Source: Cryptomeria japonica
Lineage: Eukaryota > Streptophyta > Pinopsida > Cupressales > Cupressaceae
Direction of reading: 5' to 3'
Assembly (NCBI RefSeq): GCF_030272615.1
Contig: NC_081413.1
Span: forward strand, 565,316,510 to 565,380,509
Length of the DNA stretch: 64,000 nt
Part shown: one piece after another, positions 35,490-47,373 of the stretch
Layout: every line of letters begins with the position of its first letter
How positions within the stretch are numbered: the stretch's first letter is position 1
Program-made: the position numbers and the translations under genes
The notes under the pieces: model-generated
Told to the model about the DNA's origin: nothing
The model's database searches: none
The model's input: the letters and a program-made list of their open reading frames with translations, nothing else

Positions 35490-36315
35490 TGTTAGGAAAA
35501 TGGTGTCTTAACCTTGCAATAATAATAAAAATTGTATTGGTGTGTTTAGAGTGTTGAATATTAAAGTTCTTTTACAATACCGGATAAGGAATGCTCGATT
35601 TTTCCTACTAGTGCATAATGTGTGTTGTAAAGGTGCTTCTAGAATGTTTGATAGTTGATAATGCCACATTTTATGTATAACTTATCATTGTAAATCTTGA
35701 GCGTTTACAGTTAGGTTATAGATCTAACAATGGATATCGTGTGTGTTTTGTTTGCCTTAGAAGACAACCATGTATTATTAAGGGCATTGTATTATAGGTA
35801 TGTAGTGTTATGTATTATCAGAGTCAGATAATTGTTGAATTACCTCTAGATCTCACCATTGGTGATACTCCTATGAGAATCTTATTGTACAAGTATATTG
35901 TAATGTGTCATTGATTTCTGAAAATCATTGTGTTGTGGTATGCATGTTATTATATTTATTTCTATTAAGTTTCCATAATTGTTGTAAAGATCTGTAAAAT
36001 TGTTTGCCTTAGAAGACAACCATGTATTATTAAGGGCATTGTATTATAGGTATGTAGTGTTATGTATAATCAGAGTCAGATAATTGTTGAATTACCTCTA
36101 GATCTCACCATTGGTGATACTCCTATGAGAATCTTATTGTACAAGTATATTGTAATGTGTCATTGATTTCTGAAAATCATTGTATTGTGGTATGCATGTT
36201 ATTATATTTATTTCTATTAAGTTTCCATAATTGTTGTAAAGATCTGTAAAATCTTTGCATTACCCTTCTCTCAAGGTTAGTGTAGGAATTTTTTCTTCTA
36301 CTTAACTTTCTCACA
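35490..36315 (+). repeat. Copia LTR with internal 252-bp duplication
   Basis: It begins TGTTAGG and ends TCTCACA. Its first ~30 bases and the 3' third match family B, but the middle (U3) is unrelated to it, so it is a distinct subfamily. It is preceded by RNase H and a purine-rich AAGTGGGATATT tract, and is followed by a primer-binding site and gag. Confidence 0.85.
35751..36254 (+). repeat. 252-bp tandem duplication inside the LTR
   Basis: 35751-36002 is repeated at 36003-36254 with only about three differences by eye. Both edges carry TTTGC, suggesting microhomology at the junction. The LTR around it has many stops and differences in its flanking genes, so the duplication is much younger than the element. 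Confidence 0.95.
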
Positions 36316-36317
36316 AG

Positions 36318-36700
36318 TGGTATAAGAGCCTGATCACCTTTGGTTTCAATTGTGGATTGTTTGTTTTTAAGAAATAATCTAGATTTGGTTGAGAGCTTAT
36401 GCAGAAGATACTTTTTGATCTTGTTGAAGGAATATTTAGATGGCAAGTTTGTTAAGGAGAATAAAAGAGGAGAAATTCTCTGGAAGTAATTGTGAGATGT
36501 GGAAGTTGAATATGGAGGATCTACTAATAGATTGAGATGATCTACGGGATGCTCTTGACACAAATGTCTCTCAACCTACAAATCCTTCTACGGCTGCTCA
36601 ATATGATATTATGGACCATAAATCTAAGGGTCTAATTGGATTGTTCTTGAAAGACTTTGTTCTAATTAATGTGCATGAAGAGACCTCTAGGTACACGATT
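36318..36700 (+). pseudogene. Copia primer-binding site and Gag N-terminus
   Basis: TGGTATAAGAGCC (36318) is a decayed initiator-Met primer site. The sequence after it matches 38939-39290 of copia B: an ATGGCAAGTTTGTT start at ~36439, MWKLNMEDLL, DALDTNVSQP and an AQYDIMDHKSKGLIGLFLKD-like stretch. It stops abruptly near 36700. Confidence 0.8.
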
Positions 36701-37732
36701 TTTCTGGTAAAATCTATAGGTTACCATGCCTTTCAAGAAATGGTCACCGTATCTCTCCATGCCCTTGTTATTCATGTTAAATGAAAGTTATCTCCAACTG
36801 TGGGAAGAGTAGGCAACCTCCATTAATTGAATTTTTTCTTCCAAATTGGTGCCCTTGTTTATGCCTTAATTTTCTATCATAAAAATGCCTTTATTTCTCT
36901 TTATTTTCTTGTTTTATTTTCCTTCACATAAGCATCCATGATTTAATTTTTTTTTGATGATTTTTTATTTCCTTTCAATGAGGCATCAATAGTTTAATAT
37001 TTGCTTAGTTTTTCTTTTAATTTGGCACTCCCCTTTGTAACTCTTATCTATTTATTTATTTATTATCAATGTTGAATAAAATTAATTTTAATATATTTAA
37101 GTATTCAAATGATTTCTTTTAAAATTATAATTTAATTATTTAGTCATAAGAACCTGTAGATTTATACATTTTATTTATCCAATTAAACATCATTGATTAT
37201 TCCAAAACTATCATTATGTTACTCCATGTCTGCAATTGTTTAAAATTAAATTAACTTCTTATCCATGCCTCATAGACTTAGTTGAAAACAAACAAATAAT
37301 GATAATTAAATGAATGTGTAGAGTCATAGGGTTAAATTGTAGATCAAAATAGTTTTTTCTAGACTCACTTATCCTCCTAAGGAATTCATTAAATATTGCA
37401 AGTTCAATTCAATAGATTGTGAAAATATAAGTTATTGCAAGGGTTAACCAAAGATATTGACACAATGGATGTTACTAACCTACCTATCTCTCACCAATAC
37501 AACCACAAAATCTATTTCATATTGCACCCTGTTACCAATAACCAACAACAAACCTCACACAAGTCCCACTAACACACTATTAGTTTGGGTTAGTCTAAAC
37601 AAAATAAACACATTAATTTATAAATAACATAATAAAGATAATAATTGCATTCGATAATATTAGCATCAAACTTCACAACTACCATACACACTCACACATG
37701 CACATATATGGTTATATAATAAAATTTAGAAC
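36701..37732. other. AT-rich unassigned sequence
   Basis: No domain was recognised. TTTATTTATTTATT-type runs occur near 37050. The right end may be the LTR of the antisense chromovirus, whose polypurine-like tract (minus-strand ACTAGGGGAGGAG) lies at about 37732-37745. Confidence 0.45.
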
Positions 37733-38081
37733 TCCTCCCCTAGTCCAAATTACATCTGGGCTAGGATCATGCAAGATAATTATAACATGGAGCTAGTTTG
37801 GCAACCTTACCAAACTTTATTAAGATTTTATGAGTCCTTACATGAAGAAACATGTTGTCACCTATTGAGAATTCCCTTATAGTTAGTTTAGCATCTGCAT
37901 AACTCTTTTGACAATCTAAAGCTTCCCTCAGTCATTCCTTTATAATTTTTACTTGATTGTTATATTCTTGGAGTAGCTCTGACCCAATAGTTACACAATT
38001 CTCTAAACTATCCCATCCTATAGGCAATATGCACTTCTTGCCATACAATTCTTCAAATAGTGTCATATGAATGGATGAATG
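37733..38081 (-). pseudogene. chromovirus integrase C-terminal part, left of copia B
   Basis: On the minus strand the frame reads SIHMTLFEELYGKKC, LPIGWDSLENCVTIGSELLQEYNNQV, SYADAKLTIREFSIGDNMFLHV and IKFGKVAKLAP. These are the ordered landmarks of a Gypsy chromovirus integrase C-terminus. It is the continuation of 43624-44637 across the copia B insertion. Confidence 0.85.
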
Positions 38082-38936
38082 TGTTGGAAAAATAGTGTCT
38101 CAACCTTGCATTTACATAAGGCTACTATTTATAGTACGTTTTCATTTGGGTACAAAATGGTGCAAAATTCTCCCCAAAGCTTGTAGTTGGCTAGATGAGC
38201 ATTCCAGTAAAGTTACATCACAAGATCACAACTAATTTTGAAGATATTAAATTTTCCATTTTGGAGGGTCCAATGAAAGGTTTAAATTTGATTTTGAGGA
38301 CTTTATAGGCCCTAAACCCCGTGAAAAGTGGGTGTAAGTGGCATAGTGGATTATAAGGTAATAGATCACTTCGTGACCTTTCTGAGGCTTCAAACGGTTC
38401 GTCAATAGGACACACAGTTATCAAGTTATGGCCTCTAAAAGTTTGTACTCCTGAAATAGGAAATATAAAATACATCGGACACATAAATGAGTTGTAAAAG
38501 GGGGGGACACATCATAGGGCATCTAGAAGGGAGATAAGGTCAGCTACACCTTATTGGGTGGTTTTAGCCCATGGTTTTATAATACCATTTGATCATTTCT
38601 TGTATTGTATCTCCTATATACGATGTGCATGAGATAGAGGTTGTGTGTAAGAGTCTTATGGCTATTGAGTTACCTCTGAATCTCTGATTAGTGGTAGAAG
38701 AGCTTGCTTTGTAAGTATATTTTAATCTGTTTTGATTGCTGAATAATATATTGGGTGGATTTAGGAGTGTGGGTTTTTTCTCCTGAAAGGGTTTTCCCCA
38801 TGTAAATCACTATGTTATGGTTTGAATGTTATTGTCTTTTTTTTTTGTAACTATTGTGATGATTTGTAAATTTTTTTGCATTACCCTCGTCTCAAGTTTA
38901 GTGTAGGAAGTTATTCTGCTACTAAACTTCCTTACA
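38082..38936 (+). repeat. copia B 5' LTR
   Basis: It runs from TGTTGGAAAA to CTTACA. Compared with the solo copy at 56678, most CpG sites in the 38320-38420 part are now TpG or CpA. Confidence 0.92.
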
Positions 38937-38938
38937 AG

Positions 38939-38950
38939 TGGTATTGGAGC
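38939..38950 (+). promoter_or_regulatory. primer-binding site of copia B
   Basis: TGGTATTGGAGC, two bases after the LTR, is a two-base variant of the complement of initiator methionine tRNA. Confidence 0.85.
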
Positions 38951-39060
38951 TTGATCACCTTTGGTTTCAATTGTGGGTTGTTGGGTTTTGAACTAATCTA
39001 GATTTGAGTGGGAGCTTGTGCAGAAGACACTTTTTGATCTTGTTGCAACAATTTTCAGAT

Positions 39061-39870
39061 GGCAAGTTCGTTAGGGAAAATAGAGGTGGAGAAAATGGAA
39101 CAAATTTTGAGATGTGGAAGTTGAAGATGGAAGATTTGCTAATAGATTGAGATCTATGGGATGATATTGATGCAAATGTCCAAAGACCCTCAAATCCTAC
39201 TGCAGTGGCTCAGTATGATGTTATGGACCGAGAAGCCAAGGGTATAATCAGATTGTGCCTGACAAACTCTATTCTGATCAATGTCCACAAAGAAAACACT
39301 ACAAAGAAGTTATGTACTAATCTTGGTGAAATGTATCAAGTGAAAACTTTATTAAATCAGATTTTTTTAAGGAATAAATTATATTCCTTGAAGATGAAAG
39401 AGGGTGGATAAATTGCAGACCACTTGGAAGCATTCAATATGTTGGTGGCTCAATTAGTATCTGTCAGTGTGAAGATGAATGAAGAGGAGAAATGTTAGAT
39501 CTTACTTTTTTCTTTGCCTGATTCATGGGATTCTCTTGTTATGGCTATCGGTAGTACTTTTGTTGTTTCAAAGTCTGAAGATGTGGTGGGTGCCCTGCTT
39601 GGTGAAGAGATGTAGAGGAAGGCATCCCTTAGTTCAAAGGAAGCCCTAACTATTCGTGGAAGAGCTAAGGAGAAAGGCAAGAAGAATGAGAAGTGCGATA
39701 AGTCTAAATTGAGAGGGAGATCAAAATCTCTTAGAAAGTCCAAAGTCATTTGCTAGAATTGCGGTAAACCAGGTCACATTCGTAAGAACTGCAAAGAAGA
39801 AAAGAAGAAGATTGATTCTAATTCTGAGCCCAAGAAGGAAGATGGTGATGCATTCATTGCAGCTTTGGTG
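39061..39870 (+). pseudogene. copia B Gag
   Basis: The region starts with an ATGGCAAGTTCGTT at ~39060 and keeps AQYDVMDREAKGIIRLCLTNSILINV, LGEMYQVKTLLNQIFLRNKLYSLKM, FNMLVAQL and LFFSLPDSWDSLV, the usual Copia capsid landmarks. A knuckle at 39751-39792 reads C.NCGKPGHIRKNC with its second position changed to a stop (TGG to TAG). Stops interrupt the capsid frame repeatedly. Confidence 0.88.
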
Positions 39871-39879
39871 ACTCATACA

Positions 39880-41270
39880 GGTAATGATGCCTGGTTAACT
39901 AACCCAAGTGTATGTTTTCATATGACTGCTAATAAAGATTGGTTTTCTGAATATGAGGAATTTAATGGAGGTTAGGTGTTTTTGGGTGATGATTCACATT
40001 TAGACATTATTGGTCGAGGTAACATTAGAATCAAGTTTTTTGATGGTAGAATAAAAAGGATTAATGGTGTGTTGCATATCTCTGGTTTAAAATGAAATCT
40101 ATTATCTGTGAGCAAACTAATAGATGCGGATGTGTAGGTAGTATTTTTTGAATCAGGATGTAAGATGATTAAGGGTGCTATGGTAATTTCTAGAGGTCTC
40201 AAGTTTGACACTTTGTATAAGCTAGACGCATACACTATTGAGTGTAATAACACTTTTGTAAAAAGTAAATCTGAAGATTTGATGGTTTCACCTTTAGTAG
40301 CTGAAAATGGCTTTGGGTACCTAAGGGTTCTCTTTCTTCTGAAGCAAAGTTACTTGCAGAGAAGACTATGTTATGGCACCAGAGGCTTGGCCACATTAGA
40401 GAAAAGGGTCTAAGGACCTTGAAAAATAAAAACCTTGTTGAAAGTTTGAATGATTGTAATCTTGAATTTAAATTCTGTGAGCATTGCATTTATGGAAAAC
40501 AAAACTACGTTCAGTTTTACTCGAGTTCTCATAAAACTTGTGGTGTTTTGGATCTTATTCATTCTAATGTGTTTAGTCCTGTAGATGTTCCTTCGATTGG
40601 AAAATCCATATATTATGTTTCATTTATTGATGATTTTAGTAGGACATGGGTATATTTTCTAAAGTGTAAATCTAAAGTTTTCAATCAATTTAAAGAATTT
40701 AAAGCAATGGTTGAGTTGCAGATTGGAAAGAAAATTAAATGTTTGAGGGCTAATAATGGTGGTGAATTTTTCTCTTATGATTTTGATAGATTTTGTAAAG
40801 ACTGTGGCATTAACAAACAAAAATAACTTCATATTCTCCACAATCGAATGGAGTTGCAGAAAGAATGAACATGACACTAATGGACAAGGATAGGAGTATG
40901 CTGAGTGGTGCTTGTCTAGAACAAAAGTTTTGTGCTGAAGCTGTTACCACTGATTACTATCTGATTAATAGGTCTCCTACATCAGCTCTTGTTTATCAAA
41001 TGCCTATGGAAGCATGGTTAGGTCACAAGCCTTCATTGAGACATCTTAGAGTTTCTAGTTGTGAGACATATGCACATGTGCCAAAGGAGAAGTAGACAAA
41101 GTTGGATAACAAGGCTTTGAAATGCATCTTTATCAGGTATAGTTATGGTGTGAAATGATACAAGCTTTGGGAACCTGTTGCACAAAAGGTAATTCATAGT
41201 AGAAGTGTTATTTTTAGAGAAATTAAGTCTCCTTCTATTGCATTGCAGCTAGAATAGACTAAAAAGGAAT
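39880..41270 (+). pseudogene. copia B protease, GAG-pre-integrase and integrase
   Basis: The protease stretch (39885-40150) has AWLTNPSVCFHMTANKDWF, LGDDSHLDIIGRGNIRI and NLLSVSKLIDADV; its catalytic D-S-G equivalent is decayed (TNPSVC). The GAG-pre-integrase domain has MLWHQRLGHIREKGL and CEHCIYGKQ. The integrase core shows LDLIHSNVFSP, YYVSFIDDFSRTWVYFLK, KCLRANNGGEFFSYDF, NGVAERMN, LINRSPTSAL and PMEAWLGHKPSL. It has several stops and a frameshift near 40826. Confidence 0.88.
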
Positions 41271-41379
41271 ATGTGATTCAATTTCCTTCTACACTTGAAA
41301 GAGTTGAATCGAGACCCCTAGATAGGCAAGAAGTTGAGGAAAGCTCATCTAGCTCTTAATCTTCAGAAGAGGAGGAAGA

Positions 41380-42700
41380 AACTATAACTCATCTTGTTGC
41401 AAAAATGACATGCATTAGATTTTTGCTTTCTATTGCTACTGCTTATGATTTAGAGGTTGAACAAATGGATGTGAAAACTGCTTTCCTTCATAGTGATTTG
41501 GAGGAGGATAGCCAGAGCACTATGTGGTGAAAGGTAAAAGTAATTTGGTTTGTAAATTAAAGAAATCCCTGTATGGCCTCAAACAGAGTCCTAGGATGTG
41601 GTACCATAAATTTGATACATATGTATTGAGTTTGGGATCTGAGTGTTCTAAATCAGATCACCATGTTTATTATAAATCTAATGGTGATCATTTCCTATAC
41701 ATTGCATTGTATGTTGATGATATGTTATTCATTAGTAAAGGGAAAGGTATGATTTTAGAACTTAAGTCTCAGCTCGTTGCTAAATTTGAAATGAAATATC
41801 TTGGTGTAGTGAAACATATTCTTGGGATGGAAATTAAAAGAGATAGAGTGAATAGAAAGCTATGGCTAGGCCATAGTAAGTATGTGAATTCAGTGTTACA
41901 GAGGTTCAAAATACAGGATTGCAGACCATTGTGTGTTCCTTTTACAGTTGGAATGAAATTATCTACTACGAATTGTCCTACATCCCTATCGGAGATGCAA
42001 GACATGAGAATAGTGTCTTACCATAGTGCAGTTGGAAGTTTGATGTATACTATGGTCCATACTAGACCAGACACTGCCCAAGTAGTGGGAGTTCTATCCA
42101 GATATATGTCTAATCCTGGTAGAGTTCATTGACATGCAATCAAAAGAGTCTTCAGATATTTGAAGGGTACCTCAGAGTATTCTTTGTGTTATCATGGTAA
42201 TTCAGTTGGAGATGTGATTTCCCTTGATATTCATGGTTATGTGGATTCAAACTGGGTAGGTGATATTGATAGTAGAAGATCCACCAGTGCTTATGTGTTT
42301 ACTTTATTTGGTGGTGCAATTAGTTGGATGAGTAAGTGACATGTTGTGGTTGCTTTTACCACTATTGAAGCAGAGTATATGGAAGCTACTCATGCTTGTA
42401 AAGAGGCCATTTAGCTCAAGAGCCTATGTTCAGACATTGGAATAAAACAAGAAGTCATGTCAGTTTATTGTGATAGTCAGAGTGTGATCTACCTAGCTAA
42501 GAACCCAACATTTCATGCTTGGACCAACCACATTGATGTCCAATATCATTTTGTTAGAGATATGGTCGAACATGGTAGGGTGAAGTTGGTTAAGGTAGAA
42601 ACTTTGATAAATGTTGCAAATTCTTTAACTAAGGCTATGAACATAGATAATTTCAAATGGTTCTCGGAGTCTATGGACCTCATGACCCCTAGAAATTGAT
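41380..42700 (+). pseudogene. copia B reverse transcriptase and RNase H
   Basis: The start of RT is deleted: the frame enters at an AKMTCIRFLLSIATAYDLEVEQMDVKTAF-type region after a short acidic stretch. The open part (41524-42132) has CKLKKSLYGLKQSPRMWYHKFD, the catalytic YVDDML, KYLGVVKHILGMEI and SAVGSLMYTMVHTRPD. RNase H keeps HGYVDSNWVGDIDSRRSTS, TTIEAEYMEATHA, CDSQSVIYLAKNPTFH and HIDVQYHFVRD, with three stops, ending at 42699. Confidence 0.9.
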
Positions 42701-42754
42701 TCATTATGTTGATACTCCCTTTGCTCTTGCAAGGTGTTCGACAAGTGCGAGATT

Positions 42755-43623
42755 TGTTGGGAAAATGGTGTCTCAACCTTGCATTTACATAAGGTTACTA
42801 TTTATAGTAAGTTTTCAGTTGGGCATGAAATGGTGTGAAATTCTCTCTGAATCTTCTAGCTGGCTAGATAAGCATTCCATTAAAGTTACGTCGCAAGATC
42901 ACAACTAGTTTGAAGATATTAATTTTTTTTTGTTTTGGAGGTTCCAATGAAAGGTTTAAATTTGATTTTGAGGACTTTATAGGACCTGAAACCCCTTGAA
43001 AAGTGGGATTAAGCATCATAGTGGCTTACGAGGCAATATAGCACTTTGTGATCTTTTCAGCGCTTCAAATGGTTCGTCAATAGGACACACAGTTCTCAAG
43101 TTTGGCCTCTAGAAGTTTGTACTCCTAAAATAAGAAATATAAAATACATGGACACATAAATGAGCTGTAAAAGAGATGGAAATGTCATAGAGCATCTAGA
43201 AGGGAGATAAGGTCATCTACACCTTATTGGGTGGTTTTAGCCCATGGTTTTGTAATATCGTTTGACGGTTTCTTGTATTGTATCTCCTATAAATGAGGTG
43301 TGTGAGATAGAGGTTGTGTGTAAGAGTCTTATGACTATTGAGTTACCTCTGAATCTTTGATTAGTGGTACTCCTGCCGAAGAGCTTTCTCTGCAAGTATA
43401 TTGTAATCTGTTTTGATTGCTAAAAAATATATTGGGCGGCTTTTGGAGTGTGGGGTTTTTCTCCCAAAAGGGTTTTCCCCACGTAAATCACTGTATTATG
43501 GTTTGAATGTTATTATGTCTATTTCTATTTTCTGTAACTGTTGTGATGTTCTGTAATTTTTTTTGCATTACTCTCCTCTCAAGGTTAGTGTAGGAAGTTG
43601 TTTAGCTACTTAACTTCCTTACA
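42755..43623 (+). repeat. copia B 3' LTR
   Basis: It runs from TGTTGGGAAA to CTTACA and follows a purine-rich AAGTGCGAGATT tract, the polypurine equivalent. Confidence 0.92.
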
Positions 43624-44637
43624 AAATGGAATGAGTTGTTATAAGCAAATTCAACCAAAGGAAAATACTACTCCTACTTAGTGGGTTGATTCATAGCATA
43701 CATTTGAAGCATATATTCCATAAATTTATTAGCTCTTTTGTTTGATTGTCTATTTCAAGGTGGCAAGTTGTGCTAAAATTGACTTTGATTGTTTGTTTGA
43801 TGGTGGTGAGTTGTGCTAAAATTGAGTTTCATGCCCAAGGTGGTCACAAGAGAGGTCTAGTGTCTAGAAGTAAATACCTTATCTCTATCAGAATTAATCA
43901 CCTCAGGCATCCCATATAGTCTAATAACTTCCTATATGAATCTTCTACACAAAACTGGGGCATCATCCTTCACATTCTTTGGTATGAAGTGTGATAACAT
44001 GGTTAGTTTATCAACTACTACCAAAATACTATCATGTCGATTTCGAGTTTTAAGAACCCTATCACAAAATCCATGGAAATTACTAACCATTTATGTCAAG
44101 GCAAATAATAAGGATAAAGAGTTCCTACAGGATGACAATGTTTTTCTTTAACTCATTGACATTCAAGATATTTGGCAACATAACTAGCTATTTAATTCTT
44201 CATTCTTGGCCAAAAGTAATTATTTCCTAAATCTACATACATTTTTAATCACTCTAGGATGTGCTTGATAGGGCACATTATGACCTTTTATGATAATTTT
44301 TAGTGTTAAACCTCCTTCTTAAGGTACATAAATTCAATGTAGATAATGGAGGATACCATTGTTCTCCACATGGTGCTTGAATGGATTAATCTCCTATTGC
44401 ATTTCCAATAGTATATGCTAACCAAAAGGATCTTGAGCCTACATTTTCTTAATATTTTATGGCAATTCAACCCTTAACTGAGTGGTTGCAGCTAAATTAG
44501 CCCTTCAACTTAAAGTGTCAACAACCCAATTTTATTTTTCCTTGAAATAGTAATTATCTATTTTATAGTTGCTTAATAATCCCGACCACCCTCTCTGTCA
44601 TGCATTCAAAATCAGGTTGTGTGAATAGATATTGGAG
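43624..44637 (-). pseudogene. chromovirus RNase H end and integrase, right of copia B
   Basis: Reading the minus strand from 44637: LQYLFTQPDFECM and the RNase H end (RVVGIIKQL, NWVVDTLS in a shifted frame). Then the integrase: NVPYQAHPRVIK, a decayed zinc region, FVIGFLKTRNRHDSILVVVDKLTMLSHFIP-type core pieces, GMPEVINSDRDKVFTS and HLEIDNQTKEL. Many stops and frameshifts are present. It is split from 37733-38081 by copia B and cut at 44637 by the Tat-D LTR. Confidence 0.85.
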
Positions 44638-45737
44638 TGTTGTTATACCTTCGAGGCATATGTTTTATTCCTAAAATCATCGAAAAACACATTATTAGAA
44701 TAAAGGGGAATCACGGAAAATCCCAATCTAAATAACAAAATCTAACACAACATTAATGAAAGTGTGCAAATTAAACAATGAATTAAATCAATTAAAACTC
44801 CCTAATGCACGTTGCTTCCATTGTCCTTCTCAATCTTGTAGAATGCTGGCTCTCAAAGTTGCATTGCTAACTTGCATTAAGACAACACGAATTTGAAGAT
44901 AATGATTCTTGAAAATGAAGGAATTGATGCTCAATTTATAGATTTTGGAGGGAGAATTTAAATAGTCAAGATGCATTCGAGAATTGAACTGATCAATGGT
45001 TGGGATTGCTTGAGACAAAGCTAATTGAGAGAATAACTTGAATCAATTGAGAGTTAAACTCAATTGATTTATGAGTGAACTAAATTGATTGGGAGATAAC
45101 TAGATTGATTGATCAGTTGAACAAGATTGATTGATTAGTCAACTGCATTGATTGATCTATTTGAAAAAGGTGATTGAGGAGTTAACTAATTAATTGATTG
45201 ATTTGATTGCCTAGTCAAGAAAGTCGATTGGCAATTGAACTTAGAGTCAATGCCAATTAGGAATTTAGGCATGTTCTATAGGAAATTAGAATGATTTTGA
45301 ATTTGAGTTGCATTTGATTTGAACTTAGATTTTCAAAAGCATGAAATGACATGCACATTTATTTGAAATTAATTAAAATTAGGATTCAAGGGGAAAATTT
45401 GATTTTTTGAATATGTGAATTAGAGAAGAATAAGTTAGACAATTAGATAGTTTAAAGAAATTACTTAATTATGGGAGACTAGAAATTGAATTTAATTAAA
45501 TAATAAAGTTTATTTAAGTAAAGTTATAAATTCATAATTAATTAAATAAAAAATATTTAATTAATGTTTAGCAAAGGAAGGTTAAATGATTAAATGATTA
45601 AAGAGATTCAATAATTAAGATGTGATGAAGAAATATTAATTCAGTGGAAATACAATTAGATTAATTAAATAACTATTGAATTAAATAAGACGAATAATTA
45701 GTGTTGTCAATAATAAGACATTTTTTAAGTGTCTACA
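44638..45737 (-). repeat. Tat-D 3' LTR
   Basis: On the minus strand it starts TGTAGACACTTAAAA right after a polypurine tract identical to that of gypsy-1 and ends near GTATAACAACA at the chromovirus junction (edge uncertain by about 3 bases). The U3 part is AT-rich with palindromes. It also contains a word array (45005-45240). Confidence 0.8.
45005..45240. repeat. word array in the Tat-D LTR (core ATTGATT), ~20-21-nt spacing
   Basis: Cores occur near 45005, 45023, 45044, 45062, 45083, 45103, 45125, 45146, 45172, 45192 and 45225. Central intervals are 21, 20, 22 and 21. The word is short and AT-rich, so this array is less certain than those in gypsy-1 and gypsy-2. Confidence 0.55.
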
Positions 45738-45751
45738 TTTTGCCCCTCTTT
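45738..45751 (-). promoter_or_regulatory. polypurine tract of Tat-D
   Basis: The minus strand reads AAAGAGGGGCAAAA, the same 14 bases as gypsy-1 28150-28163, directly before TGTAGAC. This fixes the orientation and lineage of Tat-D. Confidence 0.9.
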
Positions 45752-46894
45752 GAGACAATGCTATAGCTACATCGTTTCAAAGAAAATGAAATAAATTTCC
45801 TACCCAGACGTGGCTCCATGATAGTAGGGTTTAATTATACCCCCTTGGATAATTGGTTGATTTTTTTTGAAATTGAGACCAATTTAACGATGATGTGACC
45901 AAAAGTGATAGTTTAAAGTTTTGTGAAGTTTCGATCTCGTTTGAATTACCTACAAGTTGTGAGAAGTTGAAGTTGGTTGTGACCATTTTGGTGGGAGAAA
46001 CCCTAGTTGTCCCTAAACATAGAAAATTCTAGGCTCATTTGCCACATTTGCATTCATTGAGTTCAGAGCATTCTAAGTGATTTTTTAGCGGGTGAACTCA
46101 CAATAATGGTTCCCACTTTTTTGCCACTTTTGACACTAGGATGAACAATTTTAAAATAATCTTCAACTTCCGACAACTATAACTTTTAAACTATTAAGAA
46201 TTTGAAGATCATGTAAATTAGTGATTTGTAGAATTTTGTCTATACATTTTGTATATATTTTCTTCAATTTTTTTTGAAGGATTTTTAAAATTTTTTTCCA
46301 TCTCCCTCGAAAAGTAGTTTTTTACAACAAACTACATTTTTTAAGAGTGATGTGCCTCCCGAAATGCATAACTTTTTTTCTATAAAAGATAAAAAATCAA
46401 TTCTTTCGAATTTTGGTTTGTAACACCAATATCCAAGGCTTACAGTTGGTTTGATAGTGATATGTTCAATATTTTTCATTTTATTAAGTTTTGAAGTCCG
46501 ACTAGTCATAATTTAGACATAGGTTTATGTTTGAACACATAACTTATTCTATATATATCAAAATTCAATTTTATTTTTTTTGTTAGAAAGAAGACATCAA
46601 TACCCAGGGTTTAGATATTTTTCAGAATTTTTTTGAATTAGTTTCCTATTTTTCCCAATGCGTTGAACATAGAAGTTCATGTTCGGTGAAAAACCTATAT
46701 TTGGTAAAATTAAAAAAACAAGTTCATAGTAAACTCAATATGTAATAAAATTATATTCATTGGAAAGCTTGCTTCGAGGACTATAATACTACATTTTGGG
46801 TTGTCAAGATCATTCCATTTGAGCCTTCAACCAGAGGTTTCAAGGCCAAAAATCTGCAAAAAAATGTAGAAATCTTCAGAGAAGTGTTAAAAAA

Positions 46895-47110
46895 GGGGTT
46901 CGAACGAAGGGGGGTTCAAGCGAACCCCCCATTTTTAGGGGGGTTCGAATGAAGGGGGGTTCGATCGAACCCCCACGCTATAATTAAAAAATGACATAAA
47001 CGAGCATTAAAGGTGCTTCGCTCGAAAGATGGGGTTCGAGTGAAGTGGGGTCTTCTCTCGAACTCCAAAGGGTATTCCGTTCGAACACCCCCACTTCGCT
47101 CGAACCCCCC
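46895..47110. repeat. GGGGTTCGAACGAA word cluster with palindromes
   Basis: The core TTCGAACG or TTCGAGCG with runs of G or C beside it occurs about ten times, in both orientations (for example 46899, 46915, 46944, 46960, 47017, 47035, 47057, 47079, 47095). The block at 46955-46975 is a perfect inverted repeat, GGGGGTTCGATCGAACCCCC. Spacing is 16-22 nt where regular. Confidence 0.85.
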
Positions 47111-47373
47111 GTAAACAAAATTTTCCACTTTCACCAATTTCCTTTGTTGGCAAAAGTGGGAACCAGCTTTGTGAGTTCACCCTAGCACATTGTAAGAATT
47201 TTGAGCACGATGGTATGCATTGGAGCATGTTGACACTTGTCCGAGTAGGTCAAGTCTTATCAACGTCTAGAAGGCACAAGTGGCATGGTGTGTACCTTTG
47301 ACCATTTTGTCAAATTTTGCCTGATTGTAGTTGATTTCGAATTTTTTTCAAAATTGCCAACTTTAAGCATTTC

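Larger units (their letters stand above)
38082..43623 (+). mobile_element. copia B: complete but old Ty1/Copia element
   Basis: The 5.5-kb element has two LTRs (855 and 869 bp), an initiator-Met-type primer site, gag, protease, integrase, RT and RNase H in Copia order. The 5-bp flanks are GAATG and AAATG, a TSD with one mismatch. Its LTRs differ from each other at many positions, far more than those of gypsy-1, and the coding region has many stops plus a deletion before RT. It inserted into an antisense chromovirus integrase. Four other LTR copies of this family or close relatives are in the window. Confidence 0.92.
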
